Shown one piece after another: positions 8,717 to 17,208 of a stretch of 64,000 bases of DNA; within the stretch, counting starts at the first letter, position 1, and every line of letters starts with the position of its first letter. The stretch lies in NCBI RefSeq assembly GCF_016907315.1, contig NZ_JAFBBS010000001.1, forward strand, positions 1,674,001-1,738,000. The letters are read 5' to 3'. Source of the DNA: Microbacterium esteraromaticum. GTDB lineage: Bacteria > Actinomycetota > Actinomycetes > Actinomycetales > Microbacteriaceae. The notes beneath the pieces were generated by a model. That model was not told where the DNA came from and did no database searches. It saw only the letters and a list, made by a program, of their open reading frames with translations. The translations under genes were made by a program, and so were the position numbers.

Positions 8717-10144
8717 TCAGCCGCGGGCGGCCCACCATTCGCGGAGTCGCTGCTCCGCGGCATCCGCACCGATCACGCCCTCGTCGAGACGCACCTCGAG
8801 CAGGAACCGGTACGCCTCGCCCACCTCACGGCCGGGCGGGATGCCCAGGATCTGCTGGATCTGATTGCCGTCGAGCTCGGGGCGGATGCTGTCGAGCTCT
8901 TCCTGCTCGCGCAGCTCGACGATGCGTCGCTCGATGTCGTCGTAGGCCGAGGCAAGGCGGGCGGCCTTGCGCTTGTTGCGGGTGGTGACATCGGCGCGCA
9001 CGAGGATGTGCAGGCGCTCGACGAGGTCTCCTGCGTCGCGCACGTAGCGTCGGACGGCGCTGTCGGTCCATGCGCCCTCGGCGTAGCCGAAGAAGCGCAG
9101 GTGCAGCTCGATCAGCTTCGCGACGGCATCGATCGTGTCGCCGTCGAAGCGCAGGGCCTGCAGGCGCTTGCGGGCCATGCGCGATCCGACCACGTCGTGG
9201 TGGTGGAAGGTGACCCCTCCCCCTGACTCGAGCTTGCGGGTGCGCGGCTTGCCGATGTCGTGCAGCAGCGCCGCGAGACGCAGCGGCACGTCGGGCCCGG
9301 CATCCGGATTGCGGTTCTTCTCGAGCTCGATCGCCTGCCGCAGCACGGTGAGCGAGTGCTCGTAGACGTCTTTGTGGTGATGGTGCTCGTCGACCTCGAG
9401 GCGCAGCGCGCTGACCTCGGGCAGGAACTCGTCGATCAGTCCGGTCTCGACCAGCACCCGGATGCCCCCGACCGGGTCATCGGTCTGCATGAGCCGCACG
9501 AGTTCGCCCTGCACCCGCTCGGGGCTGACGATCTTCAGGGTCTCCCTGAGCTTCTCGATGGCCGCGAAGGTGCCGTCTTCGAGGGCGAAGCCGAGCTGTG
9601 CGCTGAAGCGCGCCGCCCTCAGCATCCGGAGCGGGTCGTCGCCGAAGCTGATCTCGGGATCGATCGGGGTGCGCAGCACGCCGGCGACGAGGTCTTCGAC
9701 GCCGCTCGTCGGGTCGATCAGCTTCACCGCAGGCACCTGCAGGGCCATCGCGTTCACGGTGAAGTCGCGACGCAGCAGGTCGCCGTCGATCGCGTCGCCG
9801 AACTCGACGACCGGCTTGCGGGTGACGCCGTCGTAGCTGTCGGCGCGGTACGTGGTGATCTCGACCTGCTCGCCGCGGATCCTGGCGCCGATCGTGCCGA
9901 AGGCGCGCCCGATGTCCCACTGCGTGCTCGAGATCGGCTTGACGATGCGCAGGATGTCATCGGGGCGGGCGTTCGTCGTGAAGTCGAGATCGTGCGTCTC
10001 GCGACCGAGAAGCGCGTCGCGCACCGGTCCGCCGACGACGGCGAGATCGAAGCCCGCGTCGGCGAAGGCGGTCGCCAGGGTGGCGACGACGGGATTCGCG
10101 GCGAGCGCGCCGAGTCGGGACAGGCCCTCGGCCATATTGAGCAT
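8717..10144 (-). CDS. CCA tRNA nucleotidyltransferase / poly(A) polymerase family
   Basis: Class II nucleotidyltransferase that repairs or adds the tRNA 3'-CCA end (or polyadenylates RNA; the two activities cannot be separated by eye). In 475 residues it shows the nucleotidyltransferase motif VVGGPVRDALLGR followed by HDLDFTTNA (catalytic Asp pair), RRDFTVNAMAL, the RNA-binding region DDPLRMLRAARFSAQLGF, and a C-terminal HD domain (LRLAALLHDIGKPRTR ... FHHHDVVGSRMA) as in actinobacterial homologues. ATG 10144 sits seven bases after a TACCCT hexamer with no ribosome binding site, suggesting a leaderless transcript. In this family of genomes it typically neighbours the DUF6049-murJ cluster, which here lies 8.7 kb away beyond inserted genes. 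Confidence 0.92.
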   Translation of the reverse strand: MLNMAEGLSRLGALAANPVVATLATAFADAGFDLAVVGGPVRDALLGRETHDLDFTTNARPDDILRIVKPISSTQWDIGRAFGTIGARIRGEQVEITTYRADSYDGVTRKPVVEFGDAIDGDLLRRDFTVNAMALQVPAVKLIDPTSGVEDLVAGVLRTPIDPEISFGDDPLRMLRAARFSAQLGFALEDGTFAAIEKLRETLKIVSPERVQGELVRLMQTDDPVGGIRVLVETGLIDEFLPEVSALRLEVDEHHHHKDVYEHSLTVLRQAIELEKNRNPDAGPDVPLRLAALLHDIGKPRTRKLESGGGVTFHHHDVVGSRMARKRLQALRFDGDTIDAVAKLIELHLRFFGYAEGAWTDSAVRRYVRDAGDLVERLHILVRADVTTRNKRKAARLASAYDDIERRIVELREQEELDSIRPELDGNQIQQILGIPPGREVGEAYRFLLEVRLDEGVIGADAAEQRLREWWAARG

Positions 10145-10151
10145 GGATTCA

Positions 10152-10157
10152 AGGGTA
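10152..10157 (-). promoter_or_regulatory. -10 hexamer (TACCCT) for leaderless mRNA of the CCA enzyme gene
   Basis: Read on the minus strand, TACCCT is followed by seven bases and then ATG 10144. No purine-rich ribosome binding site lies between, consistent with a transcript starting at the ATG. Confidence 0.55.
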
Positions 10158-10168
10158 CCGGCGCAGCG

Positions 10169-10249
10169 AAGGCGCTCACTTCTGAAGGACGATGGCGATT
10201 CTGAAGGACGCTGACGGCCTGGGAGTCCTTCAGAAGCGAGGACGTCCCT
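10169..10249. repeat. Palindromic repeat, copy 1, flanking the ASCH gene
   Basis: About 80 bp that recurs almost unchanged at 10763-10841. It contains CTTCTGAAGGAC (10179-10190) and its exact inverse GTCCTTCAGAAG (10225-10236), plus a third, direct TTCTGAAGGAC at 10199-10209. The perfect 12-bp arms could form a hairpin. The element lies between the CCA enzyme gene and the ASCH gene. Confidence 0.85.
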
Positions 10250-10286
10250 GATCGCCGCATCCGCATGGTCGATCGTCCGGGGCGCG

Positions 10287-10292
10287 TACGGT
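10287..10292 (+). promoter_or_regulatory. -10 hexamer (TACGGT) for the ASCH gene
   Basis: TACGGT ends six bases before ATG 10299; the intervening GAGGGG touches the start codon and is too close to serve as a normal ribosome binding site, so a leaderless start is likely. Confidence 0.5.
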
Positions 10293-10298
10293 GAGGGG

Positions 10299-10763
10299 AT
10301 GCATACCGACGCCGCCATCGACGAGTTCTGGCGCGAGTGCCGCGCCGCGCTGCCGCACCTGCCCGAGGCGCTGCCCGAGGTGTGGTCGTTCGGCGCCACA
10401 CCGGAGCACGCCGACGGCCTGCTCGCCCTCGTGCTGGCAGGGACCAAGACGGCCACGGCCTCGTCGCTGTGGGACTACGAGCACACCGGCGAGCCGCTGC
10501 CCCAGGTGGGCGAGCTGAGCATCATCCTCGACGGGCGCGGCGCGCCCCGCGCGCTGCTCGAGACCACGGCCATCGACGTGGTGCCGTTCGATCAGGTCTC
10601 GGCATCCCACGCCTTCGCCGAGGGCGAAGGCGACCGCACTCTCGAGCACTGGCGTGAGGTGCACGAGCGCTACTGGCGCCAGCATTCCGAGAATCCGCGC
10701 GGCTACGATCCGACCATGCCCGTCGTCTGCGAGGAGTTCCGCCTGCTGCGCCCGCCCGCGTAA
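10299..10763 (+). CDS. ASCH domain-containing protein
   Basis: 154-residue protein of the ASCH (PUA-like) superfamily, RNA- or modified-nucleoside-associated domains found in bacteria and eukaryotes. Visible landmarks are FGATPEHADGLLALVLAGTKTATASSLWDY (the conserved G-K-T-A-T segment), LPQVGELSIILDGRG, and HAFAEGEGDRTLEHWREVHERY, which match the YqfB-like/ASCH arrangement. Some family members hydrolyse N4-acetylcytidine, but activity here is unknown. The stop codon at 10761-10763 lies at the left edge of the second copy of an 80-bp palindromic repeat, and copy 1 lies just upstream, so the gene is neatly boxed by the repeat pair. Flanking genes face the other way. Confidence 0.9.
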   Translation: MHTDAAIDEFWRECRAALPHLPEALPEVWSFGATPEHADGLLALVLAGTKTATASSLWDYEHTGEPLPQVGELSIILDGRGAPRALLETTAIDVVPFDQVSASHAFAEGEGDRTLEHWREVHERYWRQHSENPRGYDPTMPVVCEEFRLLRPPA

Positions 10764-10841
10764 GGCGCTCATTTCTGAAGGACCATGGCGATTCTGAAGG
10801 ATGCTGGACGCTGGGGAGTCCTTCACAAGTGCGAACGTCCC
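10763..10841. repeat. Palindromic repeat, copy 2, flanking the ASCH gene
   Basis: Direct repeat of 10169-10249 with roughly 85-90% identity by eye, beginning AAGGCGCTCA and ending ACGTCCCT in both copies. It keeps TTCTGAAGGAC (10773-10783), a second TTCTGAAGGA (10792-10801) and the inverse GTCCTTCACAAG (10819-10830, one mismatch to the other copy's arm). Confidence 0.85.
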
Positions 10842-10883
10842 TCAGAGTTGAGGCTCTTGTCTCGCAGTCGGGCGGTGAACGAG

Positions 10884-10915
10884 AAGACCCCGCCGGCGAG
10901 TGCCGACGGGGTCTT
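10884..10915 (-). terminator. Terminator hairpin after the giant surface-protein gene
   Basis: AAGACCCCG (10884-10892) pairs perfectly with CGGGGTCTT (10907-10915), extended inward by CCGGC/GCCGA partial pairing. It lies 13 bp past the stop of the large leftward gene. Confidence 0.75.
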
Positions 10916-10927
10916 GCAGCACAGGCG

Positions 10928-13900
10928 CTAGGCCCGGCGGCGGCCGTTCAGGTACAGGATGCCGCCGGCCACGAGCGCGAGGAGCGCGACGATGCCGAGG
11001 CCGAGCGTCCATGTTCCGGATGAGCCGGTCGTCGCCAGCGCGTCACCGGGACGGTCGACACTGGGGCTCTTCGGACCGCCGTCGGAGGCGCCGGCGTCCG
11101 GTCCCTCTGAACCGCCGTCACCAGGACCGCCGTCACCGTCCCCGGGACCACCGTCACCGTCACCAGGACCCCCGTCACCGTCACCAGGACCCCCGTCTCC
11201 GTCCCCGGGACCACCGTCCCCGTCACCAGGACCACCGTCACCGTCACCAGGACCACCGTCACCGTCACCAGGACCACCCTCGCCGGGGTCGGTCGTCGGC
11301 TTGCCATCGGTCGTGAACGAGCGCACCTCAGTGCTCTCCACTCCGCCGAACGGGCCCATGGTGCGCACGTACCAGCCGTGCTCACCGGCATCCAGGCCCT
11401 TCCACGCGACCGTCGTCTGCTCGCCGCTCACGACGTCCTGCACGCAGCCAATCTCGTTCGTGGTCAGGATGTCGACCCGGAACGAGTCGGTCGACAGCAC
11501 CTTGGTCACCGGGGCGATGCCGCCGGCGGCGTAGGGGATCTCGAACTCCTGCATGCCGGCCGGGCTGTTCAGCGACGCGTCGTCGGAGTCGAAATCGTCG
11601 AGCGACGGCGAGTACGTGCGCACGATGATCCGGCCATGCTCGTTGTCGAAGTGCAGCAGACGCAGGTAGCCCTGACCGCCCTCCGGCAGACCCTGATAGT
11701 CGAACAGCATCGAGTAGACCGTGCGGTCGGCGACGCCGTCGCCGTCGTCGTCGAACTCGTCGAGACGCGTGTACGCATCGTGATAGTGCCCTGAGCCGAC
11801 CGAGACGACGTTCGCGTTCGGCGCCACGACCTCGTCGTAGATCCGCTGCGGGAAGGGTCCGAGTCCGCCCGTGGTGAGCATGTACTCGTGCAGGTTGATC
11901 ATGACCTTGCGCTCGGGGTACTGCCGGATGATCGAGTTCATCCAGGCGATGTCCTCGCTGTTCGACGCCTCGTCGTTGGGGTCGGGCCAGCCCATGTACA
12001 TCATGAGCATGTCGATCCCGCCGGCGGTGACCAGGTCGTAGTGACCCCGGTTGTCCTTGTATGAGCCGCCGTACCAGGGGTTCCCGGCGAAGCGGGCCTC
12101 GCCGAAGTTCCTGCTGTACTCGGTGTAGTCGCCGTCCCAGTGGCCGACGTCGTGGTTGCCGGCGAGCACACCGTAGGGGATGCCGGCGTCGTCGAGCAGG
12201 CGGTACGCCGCATCCGCGTTCTTCCACTGATGCGGCTGGTCGTAGTTGTCGACGATGTCGCCGGTGTGCGTGACGTACTGCAGGTTGAGTGCGTCGCGCT
12301 GCGAGACCAGGAACCGGTTCATGTTCTGCTGGTGCTGGTACCAGACGTCCGAACCGCCGTCGCCGGCGAGATCGCCCTCGTTGCGGTTGTAGTACTGCGT
12401 GTCAGACAGCCAGCCGAGCGTGAAGTCGTACTGGTCCCGGGGCGTGGCGCCGGCGTTGAACGGCGTCACCTGCGAGTCCCGCGAGCTGCTGTCGGTGCCC
12501 GCCCAGCCCTCGGAGTGCTGCACGAGCAGGGTCAGCGCGCCATCCTTCGCGTGACCGTCGACCGCGACCTCGGCCTCCAGGGCGAAGCTGGTCGGCGAAC
12601 CGCCTGTGGTGACGTGCCGGTCGACCTCGTGCCACGAGCCGTCGGTCTTCTGCACGTAGAGCAGCACCTTGGCATCCGCGTTGGCAGAACCCTCCCACGC
12701 GACGCGCACCTGGGCGTCGGAACCTGCCCGCTCGGGCACCTGCACCGTGAACAGCTGGTACGGCATGGCGGTGTCGGAGCTCGCGGCGACCTCGATGCCG
12801 TCCAGGCGCGCGATGCGCGCCAGCTCGTCCTCGGTCAGCGCCTTCGCGTCGCCGCGGTCGGTCGAGCGCGAGCTCGAGGTGGTGCCGGCGGCGACGCGCA
12901 CCTCGTCATCCATAGACGTGTACGTGTACCCCTCGGCGAAGCAGAGCTCGAGGCGGTCGTCGACCTGCGACCCGGGCCTGGCGACGAGGTCCACCTCGTC
13001 GCCGGTCAGCTCGGCGCCGTCATCGGGGCTGATCAGCTGCGTGTTCGGCTTCTCGTCCGCGGTCGAGAAGGCGATGGTCGTCGTCGAGACGTTGCCGACG
13101 GCGTCCTTCGCGGTGATGACCGCAGTGTGGTCGCCCGGCGTGAGCGTGAGCGATGAGGTCGCCAGCGGCAGCGTGATCTCCTTCTCGTCGAGCGTCGCCG
13201 TGACCGACTCGAAGCCGGAGCCCGCGTCGGTGACGGTCGCGTCGATCGTGAACGCACCCCGGTACTGGCGGCCGTCGACGATCGTGCTCTCGATCTGGGG
13301 AGCGGTGTTGTCGACGATCACGGTGCGCGTCGCCGACATCGCGTCGGCTGCCCGGGCGGCGGACTCGGCCTCGGCCTCCGGCGATGCGGATGCTGTGATC
13401 ACGTGCTCGCCGTCTGCGACGGCCGTGGTGTCCCACAGCGTCGAGACCGGGTCGAAGGCGTCGTCGGGGATGGTGAACGTCGCGAGGAAGTAGACCAGGT
13501 TGGCGTCGCTGAAGTTGATCCGCTCGGCCGACGTGGCGGGGCAGGCGCGCTCGGTCGGCTCCTGGCCCTCGCCCGCACCCGCGCACGAGGTCGGGCGCAG
13601 CACCCTGCCGTCGGGCAGCACGAGACGCGGGTTCATGGCCGTGTAGTCGTCGTTGTTCTCGTTGGGGTCCGGCTGCGGCCAGGCCTTCGTCCCGGCGTAC
13701 ACGCCGAGCGTCAGCTGCTCACCGCGCACGACCTCCTGCACGGGCACCTCGCCATCGACCGTCACGATGCGGTCGTAGTAGCCCTCGTCGAACACCTTCA
13801 GCACGGTGTCGCCGAGCTTGAGCCCGTTGCGGAAGAACGCGTCGGTGCTGGTCGCCTCGATCGCGAATCGCGGTGCCCGCTCGAGCGACGGCGTCGTCTC

Positions 13901-15961
13901 ACCGGCCTTCTCGCCGTCGATGCCGAGCGAGAGCGACGCCGGGTCGCCGTCGGTGGTCGCGACGAGCGGCGTCTGCCCGCCGACGAACTGCCCCTCGGTG
14001 ACGTTGAGCCGCACGGGGTCGTCGGGGGTGTCGTCGAGCGTGAGGCGCACCGGTCCGAGCGTCGTGGTCTGGCTGCCGTCACCTGCGGTGACCGAATACT
14101 CGAGCCAGCGCTTTCCGTAGACGTCGACCGACGGGATGCTGTACCCGTAGCGACCCGCGGTCGTGAACGTCAGATCACGGGTCTCGGTCGCGCCGAGGTC
14201 GTCGGTGAGCGTGAGGGTGACGCGGCGCACGAGCACGTCGTCGGAGATGTCGAAGCCGAGCTCGATGCCCTCGCCGCCCGGCAGTTCGCTGCCGCCGGTG
14301 AGGTCGACGATCGTGGGGGCGGACCCGGCCGCGGGATGCGGTACGTACGATCCTGCGACCTGGCTGTCGCTGACCGCGCCCGGGGTGGGGGCGGCCAGAC
14401 CCTGCATGGTCTGGATGCTGCCTGCGGGATCGGCGGGCACCCACAGGGCACTGCTGACGTCGGCGGGGTTCCAGCCGTACTGGATGGCGGTCGACGCCGT
14501 GGTCTGCGCATCGTCGAAGTAGTAGGCGCGCGAGATGTCGTGGCCGCTCTTCGTGCTCAGCTGCAGGCCACGCGATCCGCCGTTCGCCATGCCGCCCGAC
14601 TGGATGGTCAGGATGCTCTCGCCGAGCACCAGATCGGTGCCGAATGCCGCGTTGAAGTCGGCGACCGTGTACCCGGCGCTGAGTACGGCCGGGTTCTGGA
14701 TCCACAGCACGAGCGTCTCGCCGGCGCCGATGGTCGGCTCGCCTGGTCCGGCCGGCCACAGCGTCGACGCGTTCGTGGTCGGGCCGGTGAGGGCATTGTC
14801 GGTGGTGAGGTAGCTGAGCGCGTAGTCGCCGAAGCCCACGGGTGCGTCGGAGGCGTTGTAGACCTCGATGAACTCGAATGCGTCGGAGCCCGAGACGTTC
14901 GCCGTGTCCGGCGCGACCTCGGTGATCTGCAGGATCGGGCCCTTGGCGTCGGGGTCGGTGGGCTTGGGCGCGGGGATCAGCTCGCTCGTGACCTGGTCGA
15001 CCGTGATCGTGCCGGGAGTGGGCGCCGCGGTCGCTCCTGTCGGGTCGAAGTCGAGCAGACGCGCTTCTGCCGAGCCGATCTGGTTCGGCACCGCGAACTG
15101 GGCGTTCCACGGGGTCGAGCTGACGCCGTCGTCTGACGGCACCCAGGCGCGTGCGAGGGTCGCGCCCTCGGCATCCGTCAGGCTGAAGCCGCGCGAGCCG
15201 CTGTTCGCGAACCCGCCCTGCGGTCCGAAGCGCAGCACCTGCACGGTCTCGGGAACGTGGTAGAACGCGCGGAACTGCTCTTTCGTGAGGCTGCGGCGCG
15301 CGTCACCGTCGGCGTAGTTCATCCAGAGCACGGCGGTGCCGCCGGCGGGGATGACCGCCGGGCTGTCGGCCTCGCCGTCGAGGTGGATCAGCGGCTGCAC
15401 GGTGCCGGTGTTCCACTGGCTCGTGTGGTATCTGATCTGCAGGCCCTCTGCGGTGAGATCGATCGGCTCGGCCGTGGTGTTCGTGACCTCGACGAACTCG
15501 TACATGTCGGCTCCGGCGTTGTCGCCGTTGATCTCGGTGATCACGAGCGGCCAGTGCTCGGCGGCGTTGCCGCTCTCGCCGGTGACTGGCGCGATTTCGG
15601 ATGCCTCAGGCGCGACCTCATCGGGAGCCGGGACCGGTTCTGTCGGCGCCGGCTCCGTCGGGTCCGGCTCTGCGGGCTGCTCCGTCGGCGCGGGCTCCGT
15701 TGGCGCGGGCTCCGTCGGCGCCGGCTCAGCCGTGGGTGCGGGCTCTGTGGCATCCGGAGTCGGCTCGGCCGTCTCGTCGGTGCTGGGTGCGGTGGGCGCG
15801 GGCTCGGGAGTCACGGCCTGCTCGGTGGCGGGGGTCGCCGTGGGCGTGGGTGTCGTCTCGTCCGCGAAGGCGGCGGGCGCGGCACCGGAGACCAGCGCGG
15901 TGGCGACGACCACGGCGGCGAGTGCTCCGGCTCCGGCACGACGGAGGGATGGATGGGGCAT
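10928..15961 (-). CDS. Giant secreted lamin-tail/metallophosphoesterase protein with LAxTG sortase signal
   Basis: 1677-residue cell-surface protein. Order: signal peptide (about residues 1-34, cleavage after AFA), a Pro/Thr/Glu-rich linker (35-125), two lamin-tail-like domains (VITEINGDNAGADMYEFVEV near 140; LQITEVAPDTANVSGSDAFE near 345), Ig-like/Ca-type segments, then a calcineurin-like metallophosphoesterase domain at about 1180-1470 with LGWLSDTQYYN, YVTHTGDIVDN, GVLAGNHDVGHW and GSGHYHD, the expected metal-ligand motifs. A GGPGDGD repeat tract (1560-1615) forms a stalk before the LATTG sorting motif (1642-1646), a hydrophobic helix and a basic tail. LAxTG is the class E sortase motif, and a class E sortase is encoded at 55737. 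An extracellular nuclease or phosphatase role in phosphate scavenging is plausible. SD-like GAGG precedes ATG 15961. Confidence 0.9.
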   Translation of the reverse strand: MPHPSLRRAGAGALAAVVVATALVSGAAPAAFADETTPTPTATPATEQAVTPEPAPTAPSTDETAEPTPDATEPAPTAEPAPTEPAPTEPAPTEQPAEPDPTEPAPTEPVPAPDEVAPEASEIAPVTGESGNAAEHWPLVITEINGDNAGADMYEFVEVTNTTAEPIDLTAEGLQIRYHTSQWNTGTVQPLIHLDGEADSPAVIPAGGTAVLWMNYADGDARRSLTKEQFRAFYHVPETVQVLRFGPQGGFANSGSRGFSLTDAEGATLARAWVPSDDGVSSTPWNAQFAVPNQIGSAEARLLDFDPTGATAAPTPGTITVDQVTSELIPAPKPTDPDAKGPILQITEVAPDTANVSGSDAFEFIEVYNASDAPVGFGDYALSYLTTDNALTGPTTNASTLWPAGPGEPTIGAGETLVLWIQNPAVLSAGYTVADFNAAFGTDLVLGESILTIQSGGMANGGSRGLQLSTKSGHDISRAYYFDDAQTTASTAIQYGWNPADVSSALWVPADPAGSIQTMQGLAAPTPGAVSDSQVAGSYVPHPAAGSAPTIVDLTGGSELPGGEGIELGFDISDDVLVRRVTLTLTDDLGATETRDLTFTTAGRYGYSIPSVDVYGKRWLEYSVTAGDGSQTTTLGPVRLTLDDTPDDPVRLNVTEGQFVGGQTPLVATTDGDPASLSLGIDGEKAGETTPSLERAPRFAIEATSTDAFFRNGLKLGDTVLKVFDEGYYDRIVTVDGEVPVQEVVRGEQLTLGVYAGTKAWPQPDPNENNDDYTAMNPRLVLPDGRVLRPTSCAGAGEGQEPTERACPATSAERINFSDANLVYFLATFTIPDDAFDPVSTLWDTTAVADGEHVITASASPEAEAESAARAADAMSATRTVIVDNTAPQIESTIVDGRQYRGAFTIDATVTDAGSGFESVTATLDEKEITLPLATSSLTLTPGDHTAVITAKDAVGNVSTTTIAFSTADEKPNTQLISPDDGAELTGDEVDLVARPGSQVDDRLELCFAEGYTYTSMDDEVRVAAGTTSSSRSTDRGDAKALTEDELARIARLDGIEVAASSDTAMPYQLFTVQVPERAGSDAQVRVAWEGSANADAKVLLYVQKTDGSWHEVDRHVTTGGSPTSFALEAEVAVDGHAKDGALTLLVQHSEGWAGTDSSSRDSQVTPFNAGATPRDQYDFTLGWLSDTQYYNRNEGDLAGDGGSDVWYQHQQNMNRFLVSQRDALNLQYVTHTGDIVDNYDQPHQWKNADAAYRLLDDAGIPYGVLAGNHDVGHWDGDYTEYSRNFGEARFAGNPWYGGSYKDNRGHYDLVTAGGIDMLMMYMGWPDPNDEASNSEDIAWMNSIIRQYPERKVMINLHEYMLTTGGLGPFPQRIYDEVVAPNANVVSVGSGHYHDAYTRLDEFDDDGDGVADRTVYSMLFDYQGLPEGGQGYLRLLHFDNEHGRIIVRTYSPSLDDFDSDDASLNSPAGMQEFEIPYAAGGIAPVTKVLSTDSFRVDILTTNEIGCVQDVVSGEQTTVAWKGLDAGEHGWYVRTMGPFGGVESTEVRSFTTDGKPTTDPGEGGPGDGDGGPGDGDGGPGDGDGGPGDGDGGPGDGDGGPGDGDGGPGDGDGGPGDGGSEGPDAGASDGGPKSPSVDRPGDALATTGSSGTWTLGLGIVALLALVAGGILYLNGRRRA
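11117..11284 (-). repeat. In-frame 21-bp tandem repeat encoding GGPGDGD stalk
   Basis: About eight tandem 21-bp units, each reading GGPGDGD on the minus strand, with only synonymous-type variation (for example ccgtcaccgtcaccaggacc versus ccgtctccgtccccgggacc). Copy number is likely to vary between strains by slippage. Confidence 0.9.
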
Positions 15962-16083
15962 GGAAAGAGGACCTCTTCACGAAGGGGGAGTCGGCGAATG
16001 CCGCTCCTCTTCGTAGTCCCCTCGGATGACGGCTCGGTAACCGTCTTCCGTCCTATTCGACCGTCTCGTGAACCCTCGGTGAA

Positions 16084-16110
16084 CCCCGGCGCGTCCCTTG
16101 CGCGCCGGGG
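16084..16110 (-). terminator. Hairpin terminator after the luciferase-like oxidoreductase gene
   Basis: CCCCGGCGCG (16084-16093) and CGCGCCGGGG (16101-16110) form a perfect 10-bp stem with a 7-base loop, 11 bp beyond the stop codon at 16121. There is no long U run. Confidence 0.7.
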
Positions 16111-16120
16111 TGAAGGCGGG

Positions 16121-17179
16121 TCAGTCGATGGGGTCGCCCTGCACGGGCCCCTCGGTGTTGGGCTTCCAGCCCAGGGCGGGGGCGACGTGCTCGGCGAAAG
16201 CCTGCAGCACGTGCAGGTTGTACTCCGGACCCAGCTGATTAGGGATGGTCAGCATGAGCGTGTCGGCGGCCATGACGGCCTCGTCGGCGCGGAGCTGCTC
16301 GATCAGCTCGTCCGGTTCGGCGGCGTACGTCTTGCCGAACGTCGAGCGGTAGCCGTCGATGATGCCCACCTGGTCGCTGTTCTCGCGCGAGCGCATGCCG
16401 AAGTACGCGCGGTCACGATCGCTGACCAGCGGGAACACGCTGCGACTCACCGACACGCGGGGTGCTCCCGTGTGACCGGCCTGCTTGTAGGCGGAGCGGA
16501 ACAGGTCGATCTGCTCGCGCTGCAGCTCGTGGAACGGCTGGCCCGTGGCCTCGGTGAGCAGGGTCGAGCTCATCATGTTCAGGCCCATGCGCCCCGTGGA
16601 CTCGGCGGTCGCGCGGGACCCTGCTCCCCACCAGATGTGGTCGCGGAGCGTGGGCGACTGCGGCTCGATGGCCAGGTACTGCCCAGGACCGACCATGCGC
16701 GGGTCGCCGGGTGCGATGCGCTCACCGTCGATCACCTTGAGGAACAGGTCGAACTTCTCGCGAGCCAGCACGCTGCCGCGCTCGGTGTCCTCCTCGTCGT
16801 GGAAGCCGAAGGTCTCGTAGCCCCGCAGCGCCGTCTCGGGTGATCCGCGGCTCACACCCAGGGCGATGCGTCCGTCGGCGATGAGGTCGAGCGCCGCGGC
16901 CTCTTCGGCGAACTGGAACGGGTTCTCGTATCGCATGTCGATCACGCCCGTGCCGACCTCGATGCGCTTCGTGCGGGCAGCCATGGCCGACAGCAGCGGC
17001 ATGGGCGACGCAGCCTGACGAGCCCAGTGGTGCACCCGCACGTATGCGCCGTTGACGCCGATCTCATCGGCGCCCTCGGCGAGCTCGATGGTCTGGCGCA
17101 GCATGTCGCCGGCGGTGCGGGTGACAGAGCCGGGCACGTCTTGGTAGTGCCCGAACGAGAGGAAGCCGAATGCCTTCAT
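16121..17179 (-). CDS. LLM class flavin-dependent oxidoreductase (luciferase-like)
   Basis: 352-residue flavin-dependent monooxygenase-like enzyme. It begins MKAFGFLSFGHYQDVPGS and shows the family's barrel pattern: NGAYVRVHHWARQAASPMPL (conserved H-H-x-x-x motif region), TKRIEVGTGVIDMRYENPFQ, AEEAAALDLIADGRIALGVS-RGSPE (FMN-binding loop), and a late VSRSVFPLVSDRDRA segment. Such proteins use FMNH2 or F420H2; the cofactor cannot be decided from sequence alone. ATG 17179 gives the standard family N-terminus; the longer reading frame upstream adds an unrelated arginine-rich stretch and is not supported. It lies 29 bp downstream of the methyltransferase gene on the same strand, so the two may share a transcript. 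Confidence 0.9.
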   Translation of the reverse strand: MKAFGFLSFGHYQDVPGSVTRTAGDMLRQTIELAEGADEIGVNGAYVRVHHWARQAASPMPLLSAMAARTKRIEVGTGVIDMRYENPFQFAEEAAALDLIADGRIALGVSRGSPETALRGYETFGFHDEEDTERGSVLAREKFDLFLKVIDGERIAPGDPRMVGPGQYLAIEPQSPTLRDHIWWGAGSRATAESTGRMGLNMMSSTLLTEATGQPFHELQREQIDLFRSAYKQAGHTGAPRVSVSRSVFPLVSDRDRAYFGMRSRENSDQVGIIDGYRSTFGKTYAAEPDELIEQLRADEAVMAADTLMLTIPNQLGPEYNLHVLQAFAEHVAPALGWKPNTEGPVQGDPID

Positions 17180-17208
17180 GTCATATGCAAACGCATGTAA
17201 GCCGGATG

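Noticed and set aside
13403..15136. Long open frames on the plus strand inside the giant surface-protein gene, and similar ones at 1162-2868, 24096-25925 and 9260-10204
   Set aside because: They are antisense shadows of high-GC genes, with arginine- or valine-rich composition and no recognisable domains.
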